Shown: positions 1 to 7,836 of the stretch, piece after piece
Layout: each line of letters starts with the position of its first letter
Position numbering within the stretch: position 1 is the first letter of the stretch
NCBI GenBank assembly: GCA_036258055.1
Contig: DATAEK010000295.1
Coordinates: 1-41,015 of the forward strand
Direction: 5' to 3'
DNA from: DATAEK01 sp036258055
Lineage (GTDB): Bacteria > Acidobacteriota > Vicinamibacteria > Vicinamibacterales > 2-12-FULL-66-21
DNA length: 41,015 nt
Position numbers and translations under genes: made by a program
The notes under the pieces: generated by a model
Database searches by the model: none
Told to the model about the DNA's origin: nothing
The model's input: the letters and a program-made list of their open reading frames with translations, nothing else

Positions 1-69
1 GACTGTCGACTGCGACTGTCGACTGACTGTCGACTGCGACTGTCGACTGACTGTCGACTGTCGACTGAT
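1..69. repeat. Short tandem repeat array, unit GTCGACT with shorter variants
   Basis: The window opens inside an array built from the heptamer GTCGACT mixed with shortened units GCGACT and GACT. The order gives a higher period of 24 bases (1-24, 25-48, then a divergent third copy). It runs to the stop codon of the ADOP permease gene (TGA on the minus strand, 70-72). The true left end is outside the window. Each unit holds a GTCGAC palindrome. It is too short and irregular for a CRISPR array and is best described as a short tandemly repeated repetitive element. Confidence 0.85.
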
Positions 70-2433
70 TCATTCACTCCGAAGCGCCACGATTGGTTCG
101 ACCCGGGTCGCCCGATGAGCGGGGATCCAGCTGGCGAGCGCGGCAATTACGATCAGAATGCAGGCGCCGCCGGCGAATGTCAGCGGATCTCTCGCGGTGA
201 CGCCGAAGAGCAATGCGGACATCCAACGGGTCAGTGCGGCAGCGCCCAGCAGCCCGAGGATCACGCCGGCTGCGGCGGTGATCAGCCCCTCGCGAAGGAC
301 CAGTCTCAGGACATCGGAAGCGGCCGCGCCGAGCGCCATGCGAACGCCGATCTCGTGCGTTCGTTGCGTGACCGAATAAGTGATCACTCCGTAAATCCCG
401 ATGCCGGAGAGCAGCAGCGCCAGCAGCGCGAAGCCGGAGACGATCAGCATGTTCAGGCGTGGTTCCGCCACATTGGCGGCGACGACGTCGTTCATCGACC
501 GAAGATTGGCGGCCGTGAGCGTGGGATCGACGCTGGGAACGAGCGCCCTGATGGATCTGGTCAACTCCTCCGTGATGTGTGGTGCGCGGACCATGACGTA
601 GAGCCACTGAAACGGGGTCTGGGCGAACGGCGTGTAGATGGTCGGTAACATCTCTTCGCCCGGTCCCCGGTAGGCGACGTCATCGACCACGCCGACGACC
701 GTGCGCCAGTCGTTCGATTGTTCCGGATTGACGAGACGCATGCGGCGGCCGATCGGGTCCTGGCCGGTGAACAGCGTGTCCGCGAGCGTGCGGTTGATGA
801 CCACGACCGGCTGCGCACCGGCGGTGTCGTGAGCGTCGAACGTACGGCCGCGGCGCAGGGACGTCAGGAGCGTCTCGAAATATCCTGGCGTCGTCGCGAT
901 GAAAAGGGCGCCGTTCTGGTCCGACGACAACGTGCGGCCTTCGATCTCGAAGGCGGTTCCGCGCTGTGGAGTGACCGTGGCGAATCCGGTCGCGCCGCCG
1001 GCCCGCTCGATCCCAGGCAGCGTCGGCAGACGCTGCAGCAGCAGGCTCGCGGCCTGAGCTCTCACCGCGTCATTCGGCATCTTCACGAACTGCACGTTGA
1101 ACGACAGCAGCCGATCGGGCGTGAATCCCGGATTCCTTCCCGCCAGAGCGACGAAGCTCCGAATCATCAGGCCAGCGCTGACCAGGACCATGACGGCGAG
1201 CGCCACTTGCGCCGCGGCGATGATGCGCCTCGTGCGGCGCCCGCGTGCAGAGCCCGGTTGTCCTCGTCCGGATTCCTTCAAGGCGCCCGCCGTGCTCGCT
1301 GACGACTGGAGCGCCGGCGCCAGCCCGAAGAAGAGCGCCGTGAGGAGCGTCGCGCCGAGTGCGAAGCCCAGCACCGTGCCGTCCACCCGGATGCCGTCCG
1401 CCCGCGGCAAACGCGCCTCGAGGATCGCCGGCAGGCTGTCCACGCCCCATAACGCCACCAGAAGGCCCGCTGCGCCCGACAGGAGCGCGAGCGTCAGACT
1501 CTCACTCCCGAGCTGCCGCAGGAGCCGCCATCGTCCCGCACCGAGGGCATTGCGGATCGCCATCTCTCGCTCGCGCACGGTTGCTCTCGCGAGCATCAGG
1601 TTGGCGACGTTCGCGCAGGCGATCAGCAGCAGCAGACAGACGGTTGCGAGCAGAATCCCGAGGGCTGGGCGCGTGTCGCCGACGACGGTGTCGTACAGCG
1701 ATCGCAACTCGATCGTGACGCCGTCGTTGGTCTGAGGGTAGGTGCGCGCCAGCAACGCGCTGACGGATGCCGCCTCGGCTTGCGCCTGCGCGATCGAGGT
1801 GTCCGGCTTCAGCCGGGCGAGCAGCGTGAAGATACGGAGCGATCGATTTCTGGCCAGCGCCGGCACCTTGGACTCGATGGTGCCGAGCGGCGTCCACAGC
1901 GCGAACTCCGCGCTCGGAAAGCGAAACCACGCCGGCGCAACACCGATAACCGTGTAGGAGGTGCCACTGAGATTCACCGTGCGGCCCAGGACCGCCGGAT
2001 CGCCGCCGAAGCGCGATTGCCACAGGCCATAACCGAGGATCACCGTGTCCTGGCGATCGTCTTCCGCAGTGAAGTTCCGGCCGAGAATCGGGTCGACACC
2101 GAGAAGCGGCAGCAGATCGCGAGAGATTTGACCGCCGAGCACTTGATGCGTATCGCCGCCGACGTCGAGGTTGTAGCGATTCGTGGCCCACATTGCTGAA
2201 GCATCGAACGATCCCGCGGCGCCGTTCAGGTCGCGAAGGTCGGGAAGCGAGCCACGGGCGATCACCATCCGGTCTGCCGCCGCGTACGGAAGCGGCCGCA
2301 GCAGCACGGCGTTCACGACGCTGAACACCGCCGTCGTCGCGCCAATCCCCAGCGCGAGGGTCAACCCCGCGACCAGCGTGAACCCCGGCGTCCGAGCGAA
2401 AGCCCGAAGCGCGTACTTGAAATCGTTCAGCAT
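70..2433 (-). CDS. ADOP-family ABC transporter permease (MacB/FtsX-like)
   Basis: This is a 787-residue inner-membrane permease. It has the ADOP layout: an N-terminal transmembrane helix, a MacB-type periplasmic core domain, a block of three FtsX-type helices near the middle (the stretch containing IACANVANLMLARATVRERE), a second periplasmic domain, and a final FtsX block ending in PIVALRSE. MacB itself has one such unit fused to an ATPase; ADOP proteins have two units and no ATPase. The ATG at 2433 was chosen over one seven codons upstream because family members begin close to an LxDFKYALR-type sequence. It is the downstream member of a tandem pair with the next permease, and no ATPase or adaptor gene lies beside it. 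Substrate is unknown; MacB relatives export peptides, antibiotics or lipoproteins. Confidence 0.9.
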   Translation of the reverse strand: MLNDFKYALRAFARTPGFTLVAGLTLALGIGATTAVFSVVNAVLLRPLPYAAADRMVIARGSLPDLRDLNGAAGSFDASAMWATNRYNLDVGGDTHQVLGGQISRDLLPLLGVDPILGRNFTAEDDRQDTVILGYGLWQSRFGGDPAVLGRTVNLSGTSYTVIGVAPAWFRFPSAEFALWTPLGTIESKVPALARNRSLRIFTLLARLKPDTSIAQAQAEAASVSALLARTYPQTNDGVTIELRSLYDTVVGDTRPALGILLATVCLLLLIACANVANLMLARATVREREMAIRNALGAGRWRLLRQLGSESLTLALLSGAAGLLVALWGVDSLPAILEARLPRADGIRVDGTVLGFALGATLLTALFFGLAPALQSSASTAGALKESGRGQPGSARGRRTRRIIAAAQVALAVMVLVSAGLMIRSFVALAGRNPGFTPDRLLSFNVQFVKMPNDAVRAQAASLLLQRLPTLPGIERAGGATGFATVTPQRGTAFEIEGRTLSSDQNGALFIATTPGYFETLLTSLRRGRTFDAHDTAGAQPVVVINRTLADTLFTGQDPIGRRMRLVNPEQSNDWRTVVGVVDDVAYRGPGEEMLPTIYTPFAQTPFQWLYVMVRAPHITEELTRSIRALVPSVDPTLTAANLRSMNDVVAANVAEPRLNMLIVSGFALLALLLSGIGIYGVITYSVTQRTHEIGVRMALGAAASDVLRLVLREGLITAAAGVILGLLGAAALTRWMSALLFGVTARDPLTFAGGACILIVIAALASWIPAHRATRVEPIVALRSE

Positions 2434-2455
2434 GCGTTTATGGCCTCTTGGCATT

Positions 2456-2486
2456 ACTCAGTTGCCGCGGGGTCCCACCCCCGCGG
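2456..2486. repeat. GC-rich palindromic repeat element, copy 1
   Basis: An 8-base-pair perfect stem (2465-2472 with 2479-2486) with the loop TCCCAC follows an ACTCA box. A near copy sits at 21931-21960. Both lie 17-23 bases upstream of the start codon of a minus-strand membrane protein gene. This looks like a REP-type element; a role in the mRNA leader is possible but unproven. Confidence 0.6.
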
Positions 2487-2557
2487 CTACTCGCGGCTCG
2501 CTCCGCTCGCCGCTGGTTAGCAGCGGCCGGCCGATTTCAGAAGCGATTCGGCCTGTT

Positions 2558-2585
2558 TCCTTCTACCTCCTACCTCCTACTTCCT
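2558..2585. repeat. Heptamer repeat array, unit ACCTCCT
   Basis: Four consecutive 7-base units, TCCTTCT, ACCTCCT, ACCTCCT and ACTTCCT, end two bases before the stop codon of the next permease gene (TGA, 2588-2590 on the minus strand). On the coding strand the units read AGGAGGT. This resembles a Shine-Dalgarno sequence, but there is no start codon at a suitable distance that opens a credible gene. Confidence 0.75.
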
Positions 2586-2587
2586 GA

Positions 2588-5005
2588 TCACTCGCTTCGC
2601 AGGGCGACGATCGGATCGACCTTGAGCGCTCGTCGTGACGGAACGTAGCTGGCCAGCAACGCGACCGCGAGCAGGACGATGGACACCGCCGCGAAGGTCA
2701 TCGGATCGGTGGGGTCGACCCCAAAGAGGAATGCCGACAGCACGCGAGCGGACGCCAGCGCCACCACGACGCCAATCGCCACGCCGACCAGCGCGAGCAC
2801 CATGCCGTCGCGAATGGCTCGGTGCATCATCTGGCGCGGTTGGGCGCCGAGCGCGACGCGGATGCCGATCTCGCGCGTACGTTCGGTGATGGTGTAGCTC
2901 ATGAGGCCGTAGACGCCGACCGCCGCAAGTATGAGCGCGAGACCCGCGAACGCCATCAGCAGCATCGTACGGAAGCGCGGTTGATCGATCGACCTATTGA
3001 GCACTTCCTGGAGCGAGCTGACCTCACCGCCCGGCAGATCCGGATCGATGGCTTTCATCTCCGATCGAATCAGCTCGGCGATGACGCTCTCAGGCGCCGT
3101 GCTGCGGATGGCCAGGTTGGTGAAGGGCAGCGGAAACTGCTGATACGGGAGGTAGAGGATCGGTGGCGCTTCTTCATGAAGACCTAACTGCCGGACGTCG
3201 CCGACCACGCCGACCACGGTCATCCAGGGTTCTTTCGGATTGTCCTCAAACCGGATTCGTTTGCCGACGGCGTTCTCGCCCGGCCAGTACTTGCGCGCCA
3301 GCGCGACGCTCACCATCCCCACACCAGGCTGCTCGGCGGAGTCGCTGTTGGAAAAGAGGCGTCCGGCGATGAGCGGAATGCCCATCGCCCCGAAGTAGCC
3401 GCCGGAGACCGAGCCGATGTGCGCGAAGGGTCGATCGGCGCGGCTGGTCGAGTGACGTCCTTCGATGAAGAAACTGCCGCTGGCGTTACTGCCGCGGAGT
3501 GGTCCCGGGAATCCGATGCCAACCGCCTTCACCTCACCATGGCGCGTGAGCGCTTCGATCAGCCGTCCATAAAGGGCCGTTTGCGACGCCCCGGTTGGAT
3601 AGCTCGATTGCGGGATGGTGAGCCCGGACACCGTGACGTTCTCCGGACGCAGGCCCGACTCCACCCGCTCGAGGCGGAGGAAGCTGTTGAGAAGCAGGCC
3701 CGCGCCGGCCAGCAGCACGACCGTCAACGCAATCTCGAGGACGACGAGGGCGGCGCGGCCGCGCGCCCGACCCGAGCTCCCGCGATCGCCGGACTGCTTG
3801 AGTACAGAGTTTGCGTCGGCTTGTGACGCCTGGAGCGCCGGCAGCACACCGAAGAGTGCGCCGGTAAGCAGCGCGGTCAGCAGCGTCGAAATCGCGACCA
3901 CACGATCGAACGTGATCTCGCCGGTACGCGGCACGGTTTCGGGAAGTATGCGAACGAGAAATCCCATCAGCCAGCTGCCGACGAGGAGCCCGACCAGACC
4001 ACCGGCGGCGCCGAGGACCAGGCTCTCGGTCAGCAGCTGACGAATCAGCCGGCCGCGTCCCGCGCCGATCGCCGCTCGGATCGCGAGCTCGCGGCGTCGC
4101 GACGTCGCGCGTGCGAGCAGGAGGCTCGAGACGTTGGCACACGCGATCAGGAGGACGAGCGCGACCGCACTCTGGAGAACCAGGAGTGCCCACCGGATGT
4201 CGCCGACAATCTCCTCACGGAGCGGTGCCAGGCGGACGTCCCGCCCGGCCGCCGTCTGGGGATGCCGTTGCTGAATCGCCAACGCAATGCGACGGAGATC
4301 GTCCTGCGCCTGTTCAAAGGTGACGCCGGGCCGAAGTCTTGCGATGGCCTCGAAGTAGCGGACGTCGCGATCCGCCGTCGGGTCATTGATGTCGAGGGGG
4401 GAGGGCGGCACCTCTTTCGTCGAGAGCAACCACAACTGACTGCCTTCCGGCCACTCCGCCTTCGGCGGCAGCACGCCGGCCACCACGTACGACTGCCCAT
4501 CGAGGCGGATTGTCTGACCGATCGCCTGCGCGCTTCGCGCGAACAGCTTCTCCCAGGCCTGATCGCTGAGCACCACGACGCGATCGCCGAGCTTGTCGGT
4601 CGCGCGTGAAAAGGTTCGGCCGAGCGCTGCGCGCAGGCCGAGGACGTCGAAGAAGTCGATTGTGACGTGCGATCCCTCGAGCTGCGCCGGTTCGCCTGGC
4701 CGGGCGATCGCGGTGAAGAGGATCCCGCGATGACCGGCGATGGCGGCCAGCGACCGATTCTCGCGCTGCAGGTCCTGGAAGTCCCCCGCCGAGTGATTGC
4801 TCCGCTTTTCGTCGGTCGTCGCCGTCCACACCTTCACGATTCGATCGGCGTCGCCGAACGGCAGCGGCCGCAGGAGCACGCCGTTGACGACACTGAAGAT
4901 TGCGGTATTCGCGCCGATGCCCAACGCGATCGTGACGATCGCCACCAGCGAGAAGGCTGGGCTGTGAAGAAGCATGCGGATCGCGTATCGCAAGTCGGTC
5001 AACAT
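2588..5005 (-). CDS. ADOP-family ABC transporter permease (MacB/FtsX-like)
   Basis: An 805-residue paralogue of the gene at 70-2433 with the same plan: N-terminal helix after MLTDLRYAIRML, a large periplasmic MacB-core domain, a central FtsX-type block (IACANVSSLLLARATSRRRE), a second periplasmic domain and a C-terminal FtsX block ending PIVALRSE. The start is the ATG at 5005, preceded by a purine-rich GGGAGAAAGAG stretch. It lies upstream of the other permease on the same strand with 154 bases between them, and that gap holds two repeat elements, so co-transcription is possible but not certain. As is usual for ADOP, no partner ATPase is next to it. How such orphan permeases are energised is not known from this sequence. 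Confidence 0.9.
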   Translation of the reverse strand: MLTDLRYAIRMLLHSPAFSLVAIVTIALGIGANTAIFSVVNGVLLRPLPFGDADRIVKVWTATTDEKRSNHSAGDFQDLQRENRSLAAIAGHRGILFTAIARPGEPAQLEGSHVTIDFFDVLGLRAALGRTFSRATDKLGDRVVVLSDQAWEKLFARSAQAIGQTIRLDGQSYVVAGVLPPKAEWPEGSQLWLLSTKEVPPSPLDINDPTADRDVRYFEAIARLRPGVTFEQAQDDLRRIALAIQQRHPQTAAGRDVRLAPLREEIVGDIRWALLVLQSAVALVLLIACANVSSLLLARATSRRRELAIRAAIGAGRGRLIRQLLTESLVLGAAGGLVGLLVGSWLMGFLVRILPETVPRTGEITFDRVVAISTLLTALLTGALFGVLPALQASQADANSVLKQSGDRGSSGRARGRAALVVLEIALTVVLLAGAGLLLNSFLRLERVESGLRPENVTVSGLTIPQSSYPTGASQTALYGRLIEALTRHGEVKAVGIGFPGPLRGSNASGSFFIEGRHSTSRADRPFAHIGSVSGGYFGAMGIPLIAGRLFSNSDSAEQPGVGMVSVALARKYWPGENAVGKRIRFEDNPKEPWMTVVGVVGDVRQLGLHEEAPPILYLPYQQFPLPFTNLAIRSTAPESVIAELIRSEMKAIDPDLPGGEVSSLQEVLNRSIDQPRFRTMLLMAFAGLALILAAVGVYGLMSYTITERTREIGIRVALGAQPRQMMHRAIRDGMVLALVGVAIGVVVALASARVLSAFLFGVDPTDPMTFAAVSIVLLAVALLASYVPSRRALKVDPIVALRSE

Positions 5006-5068
5006 CGTCTCTTTCTCCCGTCCGTACGACTCGGGGTGCCATCACGCATAGCGAATGCCCTGCCATCC

Positions 5069-5086
5069 GGTTCGAAGCGACTAACT
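5069..5086. repeat. 18-base repeat shared with 16461-16478
   Basis: The sequence around GCGACTAACT at 5069-5086 matches 16461-16478 at 15 of 18 positions. It lies in the 213-base gap between the ADOP start and the divergent DUF72 gene. Two copies of the 10-base core in 41 kb is more than chance would favour. Function is unknown. Confidence 0.4.
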
Positions 5087-5218
5087 CTTCGCACTGCATC
5101 AGGATAGCCGGCCATCGTCGGCTTCGTCGGGGCACGCTTGCGTTCGGGAATGGGACGGCCTGTCCGGACGGGGACAGGATGGACAATCGAACGTGGAGAG
5201 TCGCGATAGACTCGGCGG

Positions 5219-5923
5219 ATGCCGCAGCGGGTGCTCGTTGGAACGTCGGGCTACAACTATCCGGAGTGGCGAGGGACCTTTTATCCGGAAAAGTTCAGCA
5301 CCGACAAGATGCTCGCGTACTACTCGGAGCGGTTTCCGACCGTGGAGATCAACTACACGTTCTACCGCATCCCCAACGAGAAACTGCTGAGCGGATGGGC
5401 AGCGGGCACGCCGGACAACTTCTCTTTTACATTGAAGGCGCCCAGACGGATCACGCACGACGCCAAGCTGCAGCGTTGTGAGGACCTGGTGCAGGGGTTT
5501 TGCCGGACGTCACGCACGCTGGGGCCGAAGCTCGCGACGCTGCTCTTCCAGCTTCCTCCGAACTTCCCGAAGGACGTCGCCGTCCTTCGTGCGTTCACCG
5601 AACTGCTGCCCGACGACACGCGCGCGGCCTTCGAGTTTCGGCACGCGTCGTGGCTCGACCCGGAAGTCTACGACATCCTGCGCGAACGGAATCTGGCCCT
5701 CTGCATCGCCGACAGCGAGAAGATGAGCACGCCAGTCGAGATCACCGCCGACTATGCCTACTTCCGGCTGCGCGACGAGGGCTATCAGGAGGCCGACATC
5801 GATCGATGGGCCGAGACGATCCGCCCGCTCACGGTCGGGGATGCCTTCGTCTACTTCAAGCACGAGGAATCGGGAAAAGGTCCGGAATTCGGAAAGCAGC
5901 TGGCGGAAAAGCTGAAGGCCTGA
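5219..5923 (+). CDS. DUF72 (YecE-like) protein
   Basis: A 234-residue DUF72 protein with a TIM-barrel-like fold. Visible family features are the N-terminal LVGTSGYNYPEWRGTFYP stretch (residues 5-22), YYSERFPTVEINYTFYR (about 34-50), the FSFTLKAPR strand, LLFQLPPNF, and a C-terminal YVYFKHEE-like segment (FVYFKHEESGKGP). The length is normal for the family and no signal peptide is present, so it is cytoplasmic. The biochemical function of DUF72 has not been settled; roles in nucleic acid or metal metabolism have been suggested. It is read towards the YheT hydrolase gene, with only 10 bases between the two stop codons. The start is an ATG with only a weak GGCGG upstream. Confidence 0.88.
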   Translation: MPQRVLVGTSGYNYPEWRGTFYPEKFSTDKMLAYYSERFPTVEINYTFYRIPNEKLLSGWAAGTPDNFSFTLKAPRRITHDAKLQRCEDLVQGFCRTSRTLGPKLATLLFQLPPNFPKDVAVLRAFTELLPDDTRAAFEFRHASWLDPEVYDILRERNLALCIADSEKMSTPVEITADYAYFRLRDEGYQEADIDRWAETIRPLTVGDAFVYFKHEESGKGPEFGKQLAEKLKA

Positions 5924-5933
5924 CGTCGGATCC

Positions 5934-6920
5934 TCACGATTCGGTCAAGTTCTTCGCGAACGCCACGATTCTTCCCTCGGCCCAGTATCCATCATCGCCA
6001 TTCGACGCGTCGGTCACGAACCCGCAGTGTCCTCCGTGGGTCGTGAGGATCAGTGTGATCTGCGGGTTGGCCGCGATCAGGGGATCGCGGAACGGTCCGG
6101 GCGGCACGAACGGATCGTTCTCGGCGGTGATGATGAGCGTCGGCACGCGGATGCGATCGATCACGCGCATCGCGCTCGCGCGATGGTAGTAGTCGCTCGC
6201 GTCGCGAAAACCAAAGTGCGGCGCCGTGTAGACCTCGTCGAACTCTCGGACGGATCGGATGCGCGCGAGCGGTTCGACGGTAAACCGTCCCGGGTGCAGC
6301 AGCGCCTTTCGGCGCATCCGTCCCTTGAGGCCGCGCACGAAGTTCCAGTGATAGATCACGTTCTGCCGCCGCTCCAGCGCGCGAACGCAGGCGTCGAGTT
6401 CCATGACCGGCGATACCGCGCAGACGCCGCGCAGCTCCGCTGGCGGCGTGTTCCCGTACTCACCCGCCAGCTTCAACGCGAGGTTGCCGCCGAGCGAGTA
6501 GCCGCCGACGACAACCCGGTCGATGCCATCGCGAGCGGCGAGCTCGCGAATGACGTGGTCGGCGTCCGCGGTCAGACCCGAGTGGTACAGACCCGTCGAG
6601 TGCGCTTCGGTGCCGCCGCAGTTCCGCTGGTTCAACAGGAGGACGTTGAAACCGGCCGCGAAGCCCTTGTCCGCAAGCCCTCGCATGTAGTGCGCCTCGC
6701 TCGATCCCTCGAGGCCATGAAGGGCCAGGATCGCAGGATGCCGATGGCGTTCGGGCTGCCAGTGGCAGTGCGCGAGGACACGCGTGTCCGGTGCGACATC
6801 GAAGAAGCGGGCTTCGGGCGGGGGGAGCCTCGGGAAAGTACGGGGCTTACCCCAGGCGTACACAGTCATCAGATGACCGTTCCGCAGGCCCCGCTTCGGT
6901 ATGTAGTCAGCCGATTCCAC
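5934..6920 (-). CDS. Alpha/beta hydrolase of the YheT type
   Basis: A 328-residue alpha/beta-hydrolase resembling E. coli YheT and eukaryotic ABHD1/3 proteins, which are esterases or lipases of poorly defined substrate. The N-terminal NGHLMTVYAW motif (about 14-23) is typical of the YheT branch. The nucleophile elbow is GYSLGG with Ser142, the acid is probably Asp269 in the ENDPF segment, and the catalytic histidine is His298 in THGGHCGF. The oxyanion-hole strand ILALHGLEG lies at about 64-72. No signal peptide is seen. The start is a GTG at 6920, preceded by AGAGATC; no better ATG is available that keeps the N-terminal family motif. It is convergent with the DUF72 gene and divergent from the HTH-RDD gene. 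Confidence 0.88.
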   Translation of the reverse strand: MESADYIPKRGLRNGHLMTVYAWGKPRTFPRLPPPEARFFDVAPDTRVLAHCHWQPERHRHPAILALHGLEGSSEAHYMRGLADKGFAAGFNVLLLNQRNCGGTEAHSTGLYHSGLTADADHVIRELAARDGIDRVVVGGYSLGGNLALKLAGEYGNTPPAELRGVCAVSPVMELDACVRALERRQNVIYHWNFVRGLKGRMRRKALLHPGRFTVEPLARIRSVREFDEVYTAPHFGFRDASDYYHRASAMRVIDRIRVPTLIITAENDPFVPPGPFRDPLIAANPQITLILTTHGGHCGFVTDASNGDDGYWAEGRIVAFAKNLTES

Positions 6921-6939
6921 GATCTCTAGCGTACACAGG

Positions 6940-6984
6940 GAATCGCCAGAATTGCCAAGACTTCAAGAATTGCGAAGATTCAGG
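6940..6984. repeat. Degenerate 9-base tandem repeat
   Basis: Five units of nine bases (GAATCGCCA, GAATTGCCA, AGACTTCAA, GAATTGCGA, AGATTCAGG) fill the upstream region shared by the divergent YheT and HTH-RDD genes. A reverse-complement fragment of the unit (TTGCCA as TGGCAATT) recurs at 7034-7041. The bases are AT-richer than the surroundings. It may be another tandem repeat element or part of the promoter region. Confidence 0.45.
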
Positions 6985-7100
6985 CCGCGCGAGTCCTTGC
7001 AAATCACCGCAACGTTTGGAGTTCTGCCAATCCTGGCAATTTTCCTACAGCCGAGTGTTGAACCGCCGCCCCCGTGCCGATAGGCGTAGAGCAAGAGGAG

Positions 7101-7106
7101 AAGGAG
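7101..7106 (+). promoter_or_regulatory. Ribosome binding site deciding a GTG start
   Basis: AAGGAG lies six bases before the GTG at 7113. The in-frame ATG at 7074 has no comparable site, so the GTG is the better start of the HTH-RDD gene. Confidence 0.7.
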
Positions 7107-7112
7107 AGAGAC

Positions 7113-7817
7113 GTGTCGTACGAACGGCTGAGAAGGCGGCGTGAGCAGAAGGGATGGCGCATCGAGGACCTGGAGCGGCGGACCGGTGTCCGTTCGCGCC
7201 TGCTCGAGCTCATCGATCGCGGGCAATTCGCAGAGCTTCCGGCCGGGTTGTACGGACGCTCGGCCGTTCGCGCCTACGCCGAGGCGGTTGGGTTATCTGC
7301 CGAGGAGGTGCTCGAGGAGGTCGCCGAGCTCATGCCGGCTGTGGAGGACCCCCTCGATGGGCTCGCGCGTGTCCGCGGGCTCAAGCGGTCACCCGCACGT
7401 CAGACGCCCGAGCTCCCATCGTCCGCGCCCGCGTCACAGGAACCAGCAACCGCCGGCGGCGGCGTGCGCTGGCAGCCGCTGGCAGCCGCTGGCGTCGATG
7501 CGACGCTGCTCGTGACGATCGATCTCGCGCTCGTATGGCTGACGGCGATCGCCTGCGGCACGTCGATCGAGATGGTCCCGCGCATCGCGCTCGTGCCGAT
7601 CGGCCTCCTCTCGGTGCTCTTCGCCGCCCTCTACTTCGTCCTGCTCGGCGGCGTGAGGAACGCAACCGTCGGCGCACGCGTTGCCGGCATTGCCGAACCC
7701 GACACGCAGTCCGGCGCGCTCGACGTACACGACGTCGTCGCCAGGGCCTGGCGATCCGCCGTCCGCGAAACGAGCATCGTCGACTGGGCCCACAGGAGCG
7801 GCGCGCAGCGGGCGTAA
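7113..7817 (+). CDS. HTH_25 (RodZ-like) DNA-binding domain fused to an RDD-like membrane domain
   Basis: This 234-residue protein has two parts. Residues 3-70 form a Cro/RodZ-type helix-turn-helix (RRRREQKGWRIEDLERRTGV, then a segment containing LPAGLYGRSAVRAYAEAVGL) of the HTH_25 family, in which the conserved GxxYxRGxxRxYA-like pattern is present. A proline- and alanine-rich linker (about 90-118) follows, then an RDD-like domain at 125-195 with two transmembrane helices (about 131-148 and 160-178) and the closing NATVGARVAGI motif that matches the RDD G-T-x-G-[KR] signature. The protein should sit in the inner membrane with its DNA-binding domain in the cytoplasm. RodZ works in cell shape, but the periplasmic part of RodZ is absent, so a shape role is not implied. 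A tandem duplication of CAGCCGCTGG occurs in the linker at about 7470-7495. Confidence 0.75.
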   Translation: MSYERLRRRREQKGWRIEDLERRTGVRSRLLELIDRGQFAELPAGLYGRSAVRAYAEAVGLSAEEVLEEVAELMPAVEDPLDGLARVRGLKRSPARQTPELPSSAPASQEPATAGGGVRWQPLAAAGVDATLLVTIDLALVWLTAIACGTSIEMVPRIALVPIGLLSVLFAALYFVLLGGVRNATVGARVAGIAEPDTQSGALDVHDVVARAWRSAVRETSIVDWAHRSGAQRA

Positions 7818-7836
7818 TTCGTCCTTCACTTGTCGC

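Noticed and set aside
1..69. CRISPR array
   Set aside because: Units are 4-7 bases with no spacers.
70..5005. A complete MacAB-TolC exporter
   Set aside because: Neither permease has an ATPase domain and no adaptor or outer-membrane channel gene lies nearby; ADOP orphan permeases fit better.
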